A DNA stretch of 64,000 nt from Gammaproteobacteria bacterium (GTDB lineage Bacteria; Pseudomonadota; Gammaproteobacteria; Thiohalomonadales; Thiohalomonadaceae), in assembly GCA_023228645.1 (NCBI GenBank), contig JALOAT010000011.1, positions 28,435-92,434 on the forward strand, written 5' to 3'. Positions 53,326 to 61,673 of this stretch are shown here, piece after piece. The position numbers and the translations under genes were made by a program. A model generated the notes under the pieces. That model saw only the letters and a list, made by a program, of their open reading frames with translations. It was not told where the DNA came from and made no database searches. Numbering within the stretch: position 1 is the first letter of the stretch; every line of letters starts with the position of its first letter.

Positions 53326-54591
53326 CTACACCATGCAGCGCTTGTGCTCGATGTGGTATGCGAATTCCTTGCGGAAGTGCTTGAGGAAGCTGCGCACCGG
53401 CACGGCCGCCGCATCGCCGAGCGCACAGATGGTGCGCCCTTCGATCTTGCTCGCCACGTCATCGAGCCTTTCAAGATCTTCCGGCCGGCCTTCGCCGTGC
53501 TCGATGCGATGCACCATGCGGGCGAGCCAGCCCGTGCCTTCACGGCAGGGGGTGCACTGACCGCAGGATTCGTCGTAATAAAAATGTGAGAGCCGCGCCA
53601 GGGCCTTCACCATGCAGGTGGTCTCATCCATGACGATGACAGAACCGGCACCGAGCATGGAGCCCGCCTTGGAAAGCGAGTCGTAATCCATGGTGATCCC
53701 CATGGCGACGTCGGCGGGCAGCACCGGCGTGGAGCTACCGCCGGGGATCACGGCTTTGAGCCTGCGCCCTTTCCACACCCCGCCGGCCATTTCCAGCAAC
53801 TCGGAAAAAGGCGTGCCCATGGGGATCTCGTAATTGCCCGGACGGTTCACGTGGCCCGAGACGCTGAACAGCTTCAGGCCACCGTTGTTCGGCTTGCCCT
53901 TTTCCAGGAACCACTGGCCACCGTGCTGGAGGATCACGGGCACGGAGGCGAGGGTCTCGGTGTTGTTGATGGTGGTCGGTCGCCCGTACAGGCCGAAGCT
54001 CGCCGGGAACGGCGGCTTGAAACGCGGCTGACCTTTTTTGCCCTCGAGCGATTCGAGCAGCGCGGTTTCTTCACCGCACACGTAGGCGCCGGCACCCAGG
54101 TGAACCTCGATGTCGAAATCGACGCCGGAACCCAGGATGTTCTTGCCGAGCAAGCCCGCTGCCCGCGCCTCTTCGATGGCCGCCTGGAAACGCTCGTAGG
54201 GCTCCCAGAATTCGCCGCGGATGTAATTGTAGCCGCGCGTGGCGCCCAGCGTGAAACCGGCGATGGCCATACCCTCCACCAGCTGGTGCGGGTTGTAGCG
54301 CAGGATGTCGCGGTCTTTGCAGGTGCCGGGCTCGCCTTCGTCGGAGTTGCACACCACGTATTTCTGACCGGGCGCCGCATGGGGCATGAAGCTCCACTTG
54401 AGACCGGTGGGGAAGCCGGCGCCGCCACGGCCGCGCAACGCCGAGGTCTTCAGCTCCGCGATGATGGCATCACGTGAGAGCTCGCCGGCGAGGATCTTCT
54501 TCCACACGGAGTAGCCGCCGACCTTTTTGTAAGCCTCGAGGGTCCACGGCGTGTCGAAATCCAGGGTGCGGAAACAGACTTTGTCGGTCAT
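53326..54591 (-). CDS. nuoF: NADH-quinone oxidoreductase subunit F (NADH/FMN-binding)
   Basis: NADH dehydrogenase flavoprotein of 421 residues. RGRGGAGFPTGLKWSFMP and CNSDEGEPGTCKDRDI form the FMN and NADH sites, and ESCGQCTPCREGTGW with the later Cys in ICALGDAA binds cluster N3. The ATG at 54591 (MTDKVCFRT) lies five nt past the nuoE stop with a GGAG site; an upstream frame to 54702 is inside nuoE and rejected. Confidence 0.96.
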   Translation of the reverse strand: MTDKVCFRTLDFDTPWTLEAYKKVGGYSVWKKILAGELSRDAIIAELKTSALRGRGGAGFPTGLKWSFMPHAAPGQKYVVCNSDEGEPGTCKDRDILRYNPHQLVEGMAIAGFTLGATRGYNYIRGEFWEPYERFQAAIEEARAAGLLGKNILGSGVDFDIEVHLGAGAYVCGEETALLESLEGKKGQPRFKPPFPASFGLYGRPTTINNTETLASVPVILQHGGQWFLEKGKPNNGGLKLFSVSGHVNRPGNYEIPMGTPFSELLEMAGGVWKGRRLKAVIPGGSSTPVLPADVAMGITMDYDSLSKAGSMLGAGSVIVMDETTCMVKALARLSHFYYDESCGQCTPCREGTGWLARMVHRIEHGEGRPEDLERLDDVASKIEGRTICALGDAAAVPVRSFLKHFRKEFAYHIEHKRCMV

Positions 54592-54596
54592 GGGCG

Positions 54597-55091
54597 TTAC
54601 TCCAACCCGTCCAGCAGCTCGTCCAACTTCTCGGGCGTGAGCAGTTCGTAGTATTTCTTGCCGAGTTGCAGCATCGGCGCACCCACGCAGGCACCCAGGC
54701 ATTCCACCGTCTTCAGCGTGAACTTGCCGTCAGTCGTGGTCTCACCGGCCTTGATGCCGAGACGCTTTTCCAGATGGGCGACCACCTCTTCGGCGCCACG
54801 CAGCATGCAGGAGATGTTGGTGCAGACGCTGATCTTGTGGCGGCCGATGGGATCGTGTTCGTACATGGAGTAGAACGTCGCCACCTCGTAGACCGCAACC
54901 GGCGGCATGTCCAGGTAGTCCGCCACGGCATCCATGAGTTCGTTGGTGAGCCAGCCGCCGTTTTGCTCCTGCACGATGCGCAATGCGGCCATTACGGCCG
55001 AGGCCTTGCGATCGGGCGGATACTTGGCAATCCACGCGTCGATCTCGGCACGCGATTGCGCAGTGATCACTTCGGTGTTCCCCTGGGTCAT
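54597..55091 (-). CDS. nuoE: NADH-quinone oxidoreductase subunit E
   Basis: A 164-residue thioredoxin-like subunit with the N1a [2Fe-2S] cluster. Cysteine pairs are in CTNISCMLRG and CLGACVGAP. Its start overlaps the nuoD stop by one base (TGATG at 55089-55093), implying translational coupling. Confidence 0.96.
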   Translation of the reverse strand: MTQGNTEVITAQSRAEIDAWIAKYPPDRKASAVMAALRIVQEQNGGWLTNELMDAVADYLDMPPVAVYEVATFYSMYEHDPIGRHKISVCTNISCMLRGAEEVVAHLEKRLGIKAGETTTDGKFTLKTVECLGACVGAPMLQLGKKYYELLTPEKLDELLDGLE

Positions 55092-56353
55092 CAGCGGTCG
55101 ATCTCTCCGAAAACGATGTCTTGCGTGCCGATTACGGTCACCACGTCGGCCAGCATGTGCCCACGCACCATCTCGTCCAGCGCCGCAAGATGGGCGAAGC
55201 CCGGTGCGCGGATCTTCATGCGATAGGGCTTGTTGGCGCCGTCCGACACCAGGTAGATGCCGAACTCGCCCTTCGGGTGTTCGACGGCCGCGTAGACCTC
55301 GCCCTCGGGCACATTGATACCTTCGCTAAACAGCTTGAAGTGATGGATGAGGGCTTCCATGTCAGCCTTCATCTCGGCCCGCGGCGGCGGCGCCACCTTG
55401 TGGTTGTCGACCATCACCGGGCCAGGGTTCTCGCGCAGCCAGTCCACGCACTGACGGATGATGCGGTTGGCTTGACGCATTTCCTCCACGCGCACCAGGT
55501 AGCGATCGTAACTGTCGCCGTTGATGCCCACCGGGATGTCGAAATCCACCCGGTCATAGACCGCATAGGGTTGCTTCTTACGCAAGTCCCAAGCCACCCC
55601 GGAGCCGCGCAGCATCGGGCCGGTCAGGCCCAACTGTAATGCCCGCTCAGGGGAAACCACGCCAATGCCCACCGTACGCTGCTTCCAGATACGATTGTTA
55701 GTCAGTAGCGTCTCGTATTCATCCACAATCGCCGGGAAGCGGTTGGTAAAGTCCTCGATAAAATCCAGCAGTGAACCCTGACGGTTGGCGTTGAGACGGG
55801 CAAATTCTTTCTCACTATGGAATTTGCTCTTCTCGAAACGCGGCATGGTGTCGGGCAGGTCGCGATAGACCCCGCCCGGGCGGTAATAGGCCGCGTGCAG
55901 GCGCGCCCCCGAAACCGCCTCGTAGCAATCCATCAGGTCTTCACGCTCGCGGAAGCAGTAAATGAACATGCTCATGGCGCCCACGTCCATGGCGTGCGCA
56001 CCGAGCCACAGCAGGTGATTCAGGATGCGCGTGATCTCGTCGAACATCACGCGGATGTATTGGGCGCGAACGGGGGCCTCGATGCCGAGAAGCTTCTCGA
56101 TAGCCAGCACATAGGCGTGCTCGTTGCACATCATGGACACATAGTCGAGACGGTCCATGTAGGGCAGGCTCTGCACGTAATGCTTGTGCTCGGCCAGCTT
56201 TTCGGTCGCACGGTGCAGCAGGCCGATGTGCGGGTCGGCGCGTTCGATGACCTCGCCGTCCATTTCCAGCACCAGGCGCAGCACGCCGTGGGCCGCCGGA
56301 TGCTGCGGGCCGAAGTTCAGGGTGAGGTTGCGAATTTCAGGCACTGCGCTCAT
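55091..56353 (-). CDS. nuoD: NADH-quinone oxidoreductase subunit D
   Basis: Quinone-site subunit of 420 residues. GPQHPAAHGVLRLVLEMDGE is the conserved N-terminal His loop, and ending TQDIVFGEIDR is the family C-terminus. nuoC and nuoD are separate genes, unlike the fused nuoCD of E. coli. The start at 56353 overlaps the nuoC end by 17 nt. Confidence 0.97.
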   Translation of the reverse strand: MSAVPEIRNLTLNFGPQHPAAHGVLRLVLEMDGEVIERADPHIGLLHRATEKLAEHKHYVQSLPYMDRLDYVSMMCNEHAYVLAIEKLLGIEAPVRAQYIRVMFDEITRILNHLLWLGAHAMDVGAMSMFIYCFREREDLMDCYEAVSGARLHAAYYRPGGVYRDLPDTMPRFEKSKFHSEKEFARLNANRQGSLLDFIEDFTNRFPAIVDEYETLLTNNRIWKQRTVGIGVVSPERALQLGLTGPMLRGSGVAWDLRKKQPYAVYDRVDFDIPVGINGDSYDRYLVRVEEMRQANRIIRQCVDWLRENPGPVMVDNHKVAPPPRAEMKADMEALIHHFKLFSEGINVPEGEVYAAVEHPKGEFGIYLVSDGANKPYRMKIRAPGFAHLAALDEMVRGHMLADVVTVIGTQDIVFGEIDR

Positions 56354-56954
56354 CTCCTTCGCTCACCTCGTAACGGTGGTCCCGACGGATTACGCGCGGT
56401 ACGAGCGTGCGCGGCTCGATGCTCACCGGTTCGTAGACGACGCGCTGCTTCTCGGCGTCATAACGCATCTCCACGTGGCCTGACAACGGGAAGTCCTTAC
56501 GGAACGGGTGACCGATAAAGCCATAGTCGGTGAGGATGCGACGCAAATCAGGGTGGCCTTCGAACACGATACCGAACAGATCGAAGGCCTCGCGCTCGTA
56601 CCAGTTGGCGGAATTCCACACCTCGACCACGGAATCCACCACGGGTACTTCGCCCTCGGCGAAAGTGCGCACGCGGATGCGTTGATTGTGTGTCACTGAA
56701 AGCAGGTGGTAGGCGACCGCAAACCGCGGCCCCTGCCAGCGGCCTTCACCGTAATCGAGGTAGTCGACGCCGCAGAGATCGATCAATTGGTCGAAACGGA
56801 AAGCGTCCTCGTCGCGCAGCGCACGACACACGGTCAGCAGAAGGCCCCGCGGAATCTCAATGGTGAGTTCGCCATGCTCCAGCGTGATGGAGCTGAGCAG
56901 GCCACGGAATCGCTCCTCCACGTGCCCGGCGAGTTTCTTGTAGAACGTCGACAT
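56337..56954 (-). CDS. nuoC: NADH-quinone oxidoreductase subunit C
   Basis: A 205-residue peripheral subunit. ANWYEREAFDLFGIVFEGHP and DYGFIGHPFRKDFPLSGHVE are the two signature motifs. The ATG at 56954 (MSTFYKKLAGHV) is chosen; the frame extends upstream only through nuoB sequence. 11 nt after nuoB and overlapping nuoD. Confidence 0.95.
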   Translation of the reverse strand: MSTFYKKLAGHVEERFRGLLSSITLEHGELTIEIPRGLLLTVCRALRDEDAFRFDQLIDLCGVDYLDYGEGRWQGPRFAVAYHLLSVTHNQRIRVRTFAEGEVPVVDSVVEVWNSANWYEREAFDLFGIVFEGHPDLRRILTDYGFIGHPFRKDFPLSGHVEMRYDAEKQRVVYEPVSIEPRTLVPRVIRRDHRYEVSEGDERSA

Positions 56955-56965
56955 GGACGAGCCTC

Positions 56966-57442
56966 TCAACGCGCGATGGTGCTGGTACGACGGATTTTGT
57001 TCCGCAGCTGAAGGATGCCGTACAGCAGGGCCTCCGCGGTGGGTGGGCAACCCGGGACGTAGACATCGACCGGTATGATCCGATCGCAGCCCCTCACCAC
57101 TGAATACGAGTAGTGGTAGTAACCGCCGCCGTTGGCACATGACCCCATGGAGATCACCCAGCGCGGCTCGGCCATTTGGTCATAAACGCGGCGCAGAGCC
57201 GGCGCCATCTTGTTGACCAGTGTCCCCGCGACGATCATCACGTCGGACTGGCGCGGACTGGGGCGGAAGATGATGCCGAAACGGTCAAGGTCGTACCGCG
57301 CGGCGCCGGCATGCATCATTTCGACCGCACAGCAGGCGAGCCCGAAGGTGACGGGCCACATGGAACCGGTACGTGCCCAGTTGATGAGCTTATCCGCGGA
57401 AGTGGTGACGAAACCCTTTTCGAGAACGCCGTCTATTCCCAT
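56966..57442 (-). CDS. nuoB: NADH-quinone oxidoreductase subunit B
   Basis: A 158-residue subunit binding cluster N2, the last electron donor to quinone. Tandem cysteines are in GLACCAVEMM, and others in GSCANGGGYYHYSYSV and VYVPGCPPTAEALLYG. The ATG at 57442 overlaps the nuoA stop region by 10 nt; a start at 57463 would add seven residues. Confidence 0.96.
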   Translation of the reverse strand: MGIDGVLEKGFVTTSADKLINWARTGSMWPVTFGLACCAVEMMHAGAARYDLDRFGIIFRPSPRQSDVMIVAGTLVNKMAPALRRVYDQMAEPRWVISMGSCANGGGYYHYSYSVVRGCDRIIPVDVYVPGCPPTAEALLYGILQLRNKIRRTSTIAR

Positions 57443-57789
57443 TGCAGCGCCCCTTTCTTCCACTCGTAAATGAAACCGATCACCAGGATGCCGAGGAACA
57501 GCATCATGGCGATGAATCCGAACAGGCCGAGTTCACGGAAGGTGACGGCCCAGGGGAACAGAAAGGCGATTTCCAGATCGAAGATGATGAAGAGAATGGC
57601 CACGAGGTAGTAGCGCACATCGAACTTCATGCGCGCATGCTCGAAGGCTTCGAAACCGCATTCGTAAGCCGACAGCTTGTGCTTGTCGGGCCGATGCGGC
57701 GCCAAGACAAACCCCGCACCCAACGCGGCCACCCCTACGACCACGCCGACTACGAGAAACACGAGTACAGGTAGGTAATTCTCGAGCAT
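57433..57789 (-). CDS. nuoA: NADH-quinone oxidoreductase subunit A
   Basis: A 118-residue membrane subunit with three helices. YECGFEAFEHARMKFDVRYY and LFIIFDLEIAFLFPWA are the family signatures, including the conserved Cys loop near the quinone site. First gene of the operon; ATG at 57789 with a GGAAAGG ribosome site. A promoter candidate and a leader hairpin lie upstream. Confidence 0.96.
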   Translation of the reverse strand: MLENYLPVLVFLVVGVVVGVAALGAGFVLAPHRPDKHKLSAYECGFEAFEHARMKFDVRYYLVAILFIIFDLEIAFLFPWAVTFRELGLFGFIAMMLFLGILVIGFIYEWKKGALQWE

Positions 57790-57833
57790 TCGCTGCCTTT
57801 CCGAAGAACCGCCGGGCGGGTCGCACCTGGAGG

Positions 57834-57853
57834 CCATAAGACCGTTCTTATGG
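57834..57853 (-). promoter_or_regulatory. leader hairpin of the nuo transcript
   Basis: CCATAAGA (57834-57841) and its exact complement (57846-57853) with a CCGT loop lie just after the predicted nuo transcription start. No T-run follows, so it is more likely a 5' stem-loop or protein site than a terminator. Confidence 0.5.
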
Positions 57854-57863
57854 ACAGACCGGG

Positions 57864-57893
57864 AGTCTAGGCGAATGCTTTAAACAGTGTCAA
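57864..57893 (-). promoter_or_regulatory. sigma-70-type promoter candidate for nuoA-N
   Basis: On the minus strand a perfect TTGACA (57888-57893) and TAGACT (57864-57869, four of six) are spaced 18 nt. The expected start near 57857 leaves a leader of about 68 nt before nuoA. Confidence 0.6.
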
Positions 57894-57977
57894 GCGACGT
57901 GCTTTTGCTTTCTGCTTTCCAATCATGCACTTATGCTTGTAAAGAAAATTCTGATACTCGTCGCGAAGCCCAAAAAA

Positions 57978-58003
57978 AAAAGCGCCCGACTGCGGGCGCT
58001 TTT
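57978..58003 (-). terminator. terminator after tRNA-Leu, before the nuo promoter
   Basis: A 10-bp stem (AAAGCGCCC with its complement around a 6-nt loop) is followed on the minus strand by a run of ten or so T (57972-57981). It ends the secG-tRNA-Leu unit and insulates nuo. Confidence 0.88.
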
Positions 58004-58011
58004 ATTGCTGT

Positions 58012-58096
58012 TGGTGCGGCCGGTGAGACTCGAACTCACACGGGTTGCCCCACTACCCCCTCAAGATAGCGTGTCTACCAATTCCACCACGGCCGC
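58012..58096 (-). tRNA. tRNA-Leu (GAG)
   Basis: An 85-nt class II cloverleaf with encoded CCA. Acceptor GCGGCCG pairs with CGGCCGC, the anticodon loop is TTGAGGG (anticodon GAG), and a long variable arm follows. Twelve bp after the secG stop, so probably co-transcribed with it, as in E. coli secG-leuU. Confidence 0.95.
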
Positions 58097-58108
58097 ATTT
58101 TGACTTGT

Positions 58109-58435
58109 TTACTGCCTGGGCGTCGGCACGTCGGCCGGCGCCGCCGGGAGATCCGGCTGTTGTTGCTGCTGCACCGGTACATCGACCACGCTGCTGCGCG
58201 CGGTATTTTGCCCAGAGAAATACGCGAGGGAAAGACTCGTCACGAAAAAGCTCGCGGCGAGAATGGCCGTTGCACGCGTGAGGAATGATGCAGCTCCACG
58301 CGAACCGAACACCGTGGACGAGGCGCCGCTGCCGAATGCCGCGCCCATGTCCGCACCCTTACCCTGCTGCAGCAGTACGAGACCGATAAGGCCGACCGCC
58401 ACGAGCAAATGCACTATCAGAAGAACCGTCTGCAT
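58109..58435 (-). CDS. secG: protein-export membrane protein SecG
   Basis: A 108-residue component of the SecYEG translocon with two hydrophobic helices (about 2-22 and 53-73). LVLLQQGKGADMGAAFGSG between them is the family signature. The C-terminal tail is Gln/Pro-rich and variable. Between tpiA (12 nt) and tRNA-Leu. Confidence 0.94.
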   Translation of the reverse strand: MQTVLLIVHLLVAVGLIGLVLLQQGKGADMGAAFGSGASSTVFGSRGAASFLTRATAILAASFFVTSLSLAYFSGQNTARSSVVDVPVQQQQQPDLPAAPADVPTPRQ

Positions 58436-58447
58436 TCCCGAACCTGA

Positions 58448-59200
58448 TCAGCGGCCGGCCCGGCCAATGGCCAGGAACTCGTCCGCGTTCAAGGAAGCCC
58501 CGCCAATGAGGCCTCCGTCGATATCCTGCTGACCGAACAGCTCTTCCGCATTGGCTCCCTTGACGCTGCCGCCGTAAAGGATCTGCACCTTTTCGGCGAC
58601 CGCCTCATCGATGGCCGCAATGCGGCCGCGAATGAAGGCATGCACGTCCTGGGCCTGCTGAGGTGTCGCGGTACGCCCGGTGCCGATGGCCCAAACCGGT
58701 TCGTACGCGATGACGCCGTCCTGCAGCGCCGCTGCACCTTCGAGCTCGATGACGGCCGCCAGCTGACGGGCCACCACCGCTTCGGTTACATTCTTTTCGC
58801 GTTCCTCGAGCGTCTCACCGACGCACAGGATCGGCTTCATGCCGGCGGCGCGTACCGCTGCAAACTTCTTGGCAACCAGGAGGTCCGTGTCGCCGTAATA
58901 ACTGCGCCTTTCCGAATGCCCCACGATCACGTACGCACAACCCATATCCTTCAACATGGCGGCGGACACCTCGCCGGTGAAGGCACCGGATGGCTCGTGG
59001 CTGACGTTCTGGGCGCCCAGTGCAATCCGGGTGCCGCGCAGCGCTTCAGCTACCTGCTCCAGATACACGAACGGGGGGCACACGACCAGGGCCGCCTTCT
59101 CCACGGAGGCAAGGCCTGCCTTGATGCCGTCGAGCAGTGTTGCGATGCTCGCCTTGGAACCGTTCATCTTCCAGTTGCCGGCTACAAGAGGTTGTCGCAT
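58448..59200 (-). CDS. tpiA: triosephosphate isomerase
   Basis: Glycolytic TIM-barrel enzyme of 250 residues. Catalytic Lys in AGNWKMNGS, His in VIVGHSERR, and Glu in AYEPVWAIGTG, the last with the flexible loop 6 after it. YGGSVKGAN is the phosphate-binding loop. ATG at 59200, 74 bp after glmM; the order glmM-tpiA-secG is common in gammaproteobacteria. Confidence 0.97.
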   Translation of the reverse strand: MRQPLVAGNWKMNGSKASIATLLDGIKAGLASVEKAALVVCPPFVYLEQVAEALRGTRIALGAQNVSHEPSGAFTGEVSAAMLKDMGCAYVIVGHSERRSYYGDTDLLVAKKFAAVRAAGMKPILCVGETLEEREKNVTEAVVARQLAAVIELEGAAALQDGVIAYEPVWAIGTGRTATPQQAQDVHAFIRGRIAAIDEAVAEKVQILYGGSVKGANAEELFGQQDIDGGLIGGASLNADEFLAIGRAGR

Positions 59201-59274
59201 CCCTATTCCCTCGCTGTCTGAAGCAGGCGCGAAGATTACAAGGAAGGCGCTAAGAAATCAACGAGCAATCGCGT

Positions 59275-60636
59275 TCACGAGGCGGCTTTTCGATCGCCAC
59301 CGGCGGCTTCGTCCTCCACCACAGCGGCGAGCTGACCCGCCAGACGCGCGACCTGCGTCGCGTCCTTCCCTTCCACCATGACACGTACCACCGGTTCCGT
59401 GCCGGAGGGGCGCAGCAACACGCGGCCGCTGTCACCGAGCTCGGACTCGGCGTCGTGCACCGCCGCGCGCACCCGCGGCACCGCATCGAGCTTGAAAGGG
59501 CCCGACAGCCGCACGTTGATCATGGTCTGCGGATACTTGGTCACCTCGGCACGCAACTCACCCAGGCTGCGACCCGAACGCTGCAACGCCATGAGTACCT
59601 GCAAGGCCGCCACGATGCCGTCACCGGTGGTGGTCCGGTCCAGGCAGATGATGTGCCCCGAAGATTCTCCGCCGAGGGTCCAGCCGAGCGACTTCAGACG
59701 CTCCATGACGTAGCGGTCGCCCACTTTTGCGCGCTCGAAGCCGATGCCGGCGCGCTGAAGCGCATGTTCGAGACCGAGGTTGCTCATGAGCGTCCCCACC
59801 ACCCCGGCCACCGGGCCGTGCGACTGGCGCTCACGGGCGATGACATAGAGTAGTTCGTCGCCATCTACGATCTGGCCCTGATGGTCGACCATGACCACCC
59901 GATCGCCGTCACCGTCAAAGGCGATGCCCAGGTCCGCGCGGTTCTCCAGCACCGCCGCGCACAGCGCGGCCGGATGCGTGGAGCCGCGGTCCAGGTTGAT
60001 GTTCACGCCATTGGGCTCGGCACCCATGCGGATCACACGCGCGCCGAGCTCGGCGAACACCGCGGGCGCCACATGATAGGTAGCGCCATGGGCGCAATCG
60101 ATCACGAGAGTAAGTCCCTTGAGGCTCATGCCGAGCGGCACGGTGCTCTTGCAGAACTCGATGTAGCGGCCGCCGGCGTCCACCACACGCTCGGCCTTGC
60201 CGAGCTGCCCGGACTCGACCATCACCATGTCCTTGTCCAGCTCCGCTTCGATGGCCAACTCCACCTCGTCCGGCAGTTTGGTTCCCTCGGCGGAAAAGAA
60301 TTTGATGCCGTTGTCGTCGTAGGGGTTGTGCGAGGCGCTGATGACGATGCCCGCGCTGGCGCGCAGGGTGCGGGTGAGATAGGCCACGGCGGGGGTCGGC
60401 ATGGGACCGAGCAGGCGGATGTCGAGACCGGCGGCGGCGAGTCCCGCCTCCAATGCTGATTCGAACATGTAGCCCGAGATGCGCGTGTCCTTGCCGATGA
60501 CCACCTTGCCGTTGCCACCGTTGCCGCGCAGTACGCGACCGGCCGCCCAGCCGAGCTTGAGGATGAAGTCCGGGCGGATCGGAAATTGTCCGACTTTGCC
60601 GCGAATACCGTCCGTGCCGAAATACTTGCGTGCCAT
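59275..60636 (-). CDS. glmM: phosphoglucosamine mutase
   Basis: A 453-residue enzyme converting glucosamine-6-P to glucosamine-1-P for cell-wall precursors. RKYFGTDGIRG at the start, catalytic phosphoserine Ser102 in VISASHNPYDDNG, metal loop DGDGDR, and sugar site GGESSGH. The ATG at 60636 is used; an ATG/GTG-type start four codons upstream is less likely. 23 bp after folP. Confidence 0.97.
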   Translation of the reverse strand: MARKYFGTDGIRGKVGQFPIRPDFILKLGWAAGRVLRGNGGNGKVVIGKDTRISGYMFESALEAGLAAAGLDIRLLGPMPTPAVAYLTRTLRASAGIVISASHNPYDDNGIKFFSAEGTKLPDEVELAIEAELDKDMVMVESGQLGKAERVVDAGGRYIEFCKSTVPLGMSLKGLTLVIDCAHGATYHVAPAVFAELGARVIRMGAEPNGVNINLDRGSTHPAALCAAVLENRADLGIAFDGDGDRVVMVDHQGQIVDGDELLYVIARERQSHGPVAGVVGTLMSNLGLEHALQRAGIGFERAKVGDRYVMERLKSLGWTLGGESSGHIICLDRTTTGDGIVAALQVLMALQRSGRSLGELRAEVTKYPQTMINVRLSGPFKLDAVPRVRAAVHDAESELGDSGRVLLRPSGTEPVVRVMVEGKDATQVARLAGQLAAVVEDEAAGGDRKAAS

Positions 60637-60659
60637 GTCGCCTCTCACTCGGTTCTCAA

Positions 60660-61490
60660 TCAGGCTGCTTCCCGCACGGCGGATACCACTTTGAGGGCAT
60701 CCACCGTGGCCTTCACATCATGGACGCGCACCATGGCGGCGCCCAACCATGCGGCAAGACTCGCCGCAGCGACACTGCCGTGGATGCGGTGTTCGATGTC
60801 CGCATTCGTGACGGCGCCGATCATGGATTTTCTGGAGACCCCGATGAGCAGCGGCAAACCAATTTCCAACAATTCGGGGAGATGGCGCATCAGGCTGAGA
60901 TTGTGGTCCACGCGCTTGCCAAAACCGAAGCCCGGATCGACGAGCAGCCGCTCGCGCCGGATCCCCGCCTGCACCGCCGCGGATGCCCGCTCTGCCAGGA
61001 ATTCGCGCACTTCCGCCACCACATCCGTGTAGCTCGGTTCGTGCTGCATGGTCCGCGGCTCACCCTGCATGTGCATGAGGCAGACGGGAACGCCAAGTTC
61101 AGCGGCTGCCGTGAGCGCCCCGTCCATGCGTAGAGCATAGACATCGTTGATCATGCCGGCACCGGCAGCAACCGCGGCCCGCATCACCTCGGGTTTGCTG
61201 GTGTCCACCGAGAGGGGCAGCGGCAATTCCGCGTGCAACCGCTCGATTACCGGGATGACGCGATCCAGTTCCTCCTGCAGCGAAACCGGCGGGGAGCCTG
61301 GTCGGGTCGATTCACCGCCCACGTCAATGATTGCAGCACCCTCTTCCGCCATACGGCGTGCGTGCACCAGCGCGGCCTCCTGCGAGCGAAATCGCCCGCC
61401 ATCCGAGAACGAGTCCGGCGTGACGTTGAGAATGCCCATCACCTGTGGACGGGCGAGGTCGAGCGTGCGGCCCCGGCAGTCGAGTTGCAT
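60660..61490 (-). CDS. folP: dihydropteroate synthase
   Basis: Folate-pathway TIM-barrel enzyme of 276 residues and the sulfonamide target. MGILNVTPDSFSDGG and DVGGESTRPGSPPV are the pterin-site motifs; GFGFGKRVDHNLSLM follows. The ATG at 61490 has a GGTGAT ribosome site; an in-frame GTG at 61502 is possible. Separated from ftsH by a repeat hairpin. Confidence 0.96.
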   Translation of the reverse strand: MQLDCRGRTLDLARPQVMGILNVTPDSFSDGGRFRSQEAALVHARRMAEEGAAIIDVGGESTRPGSPPVSLQEELDRVIPVIERLHAELPLPLSVDTSKPEVMRAAVAAGAGMINDVYALRMDGALTAAAELGVPVCLMHMQGEPRTMQHEPSYTDVVAEVREFLAERASAAVQAGIRRERLLVDPGFGFGKRVDHNLSLMRHLPELLEIGLPLLIGVSRKSMIGAVTNADIEHRIHGSVAAASLAAWLGAAMVRVHDVKATVDALKVVSAVREAA

Positions 61491-61562
61491 GCGGTGGATC
61501 ACCAATGAAAGCTGGGGATTATACCGCCTGGGGAAGGGAATGCCGCGAAGAAAACACAGCCC

Positions 61563-61651
61563 AACACAAAGACGCGAAGGCCGCAAAGTTCGCCAAAGTT
61601 TCAGAATTCAGAACCTTCGCGAACTTTGCGGCCTTCGCGCCTTGCGTTGAT
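61563..61651. repeat. inverted 9-nt-repeat hairpin between ftsH and folP
   Basis: A perfect 20-bp inverted pair (61574-61593 with 61619-61638) lies within longer arms made of 9-nt units of the CGCGAAGGC / CGCAAAGTT type. It fills most of the ftsH-folP gap. No T-run follows, so it is not a classical terminator; it may still be an RNA stem that limits decay or read-through. Confidence 0.8.
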
Positions 61652-61673
61652 GGCCTTTGTTACTGCTCGCCGA

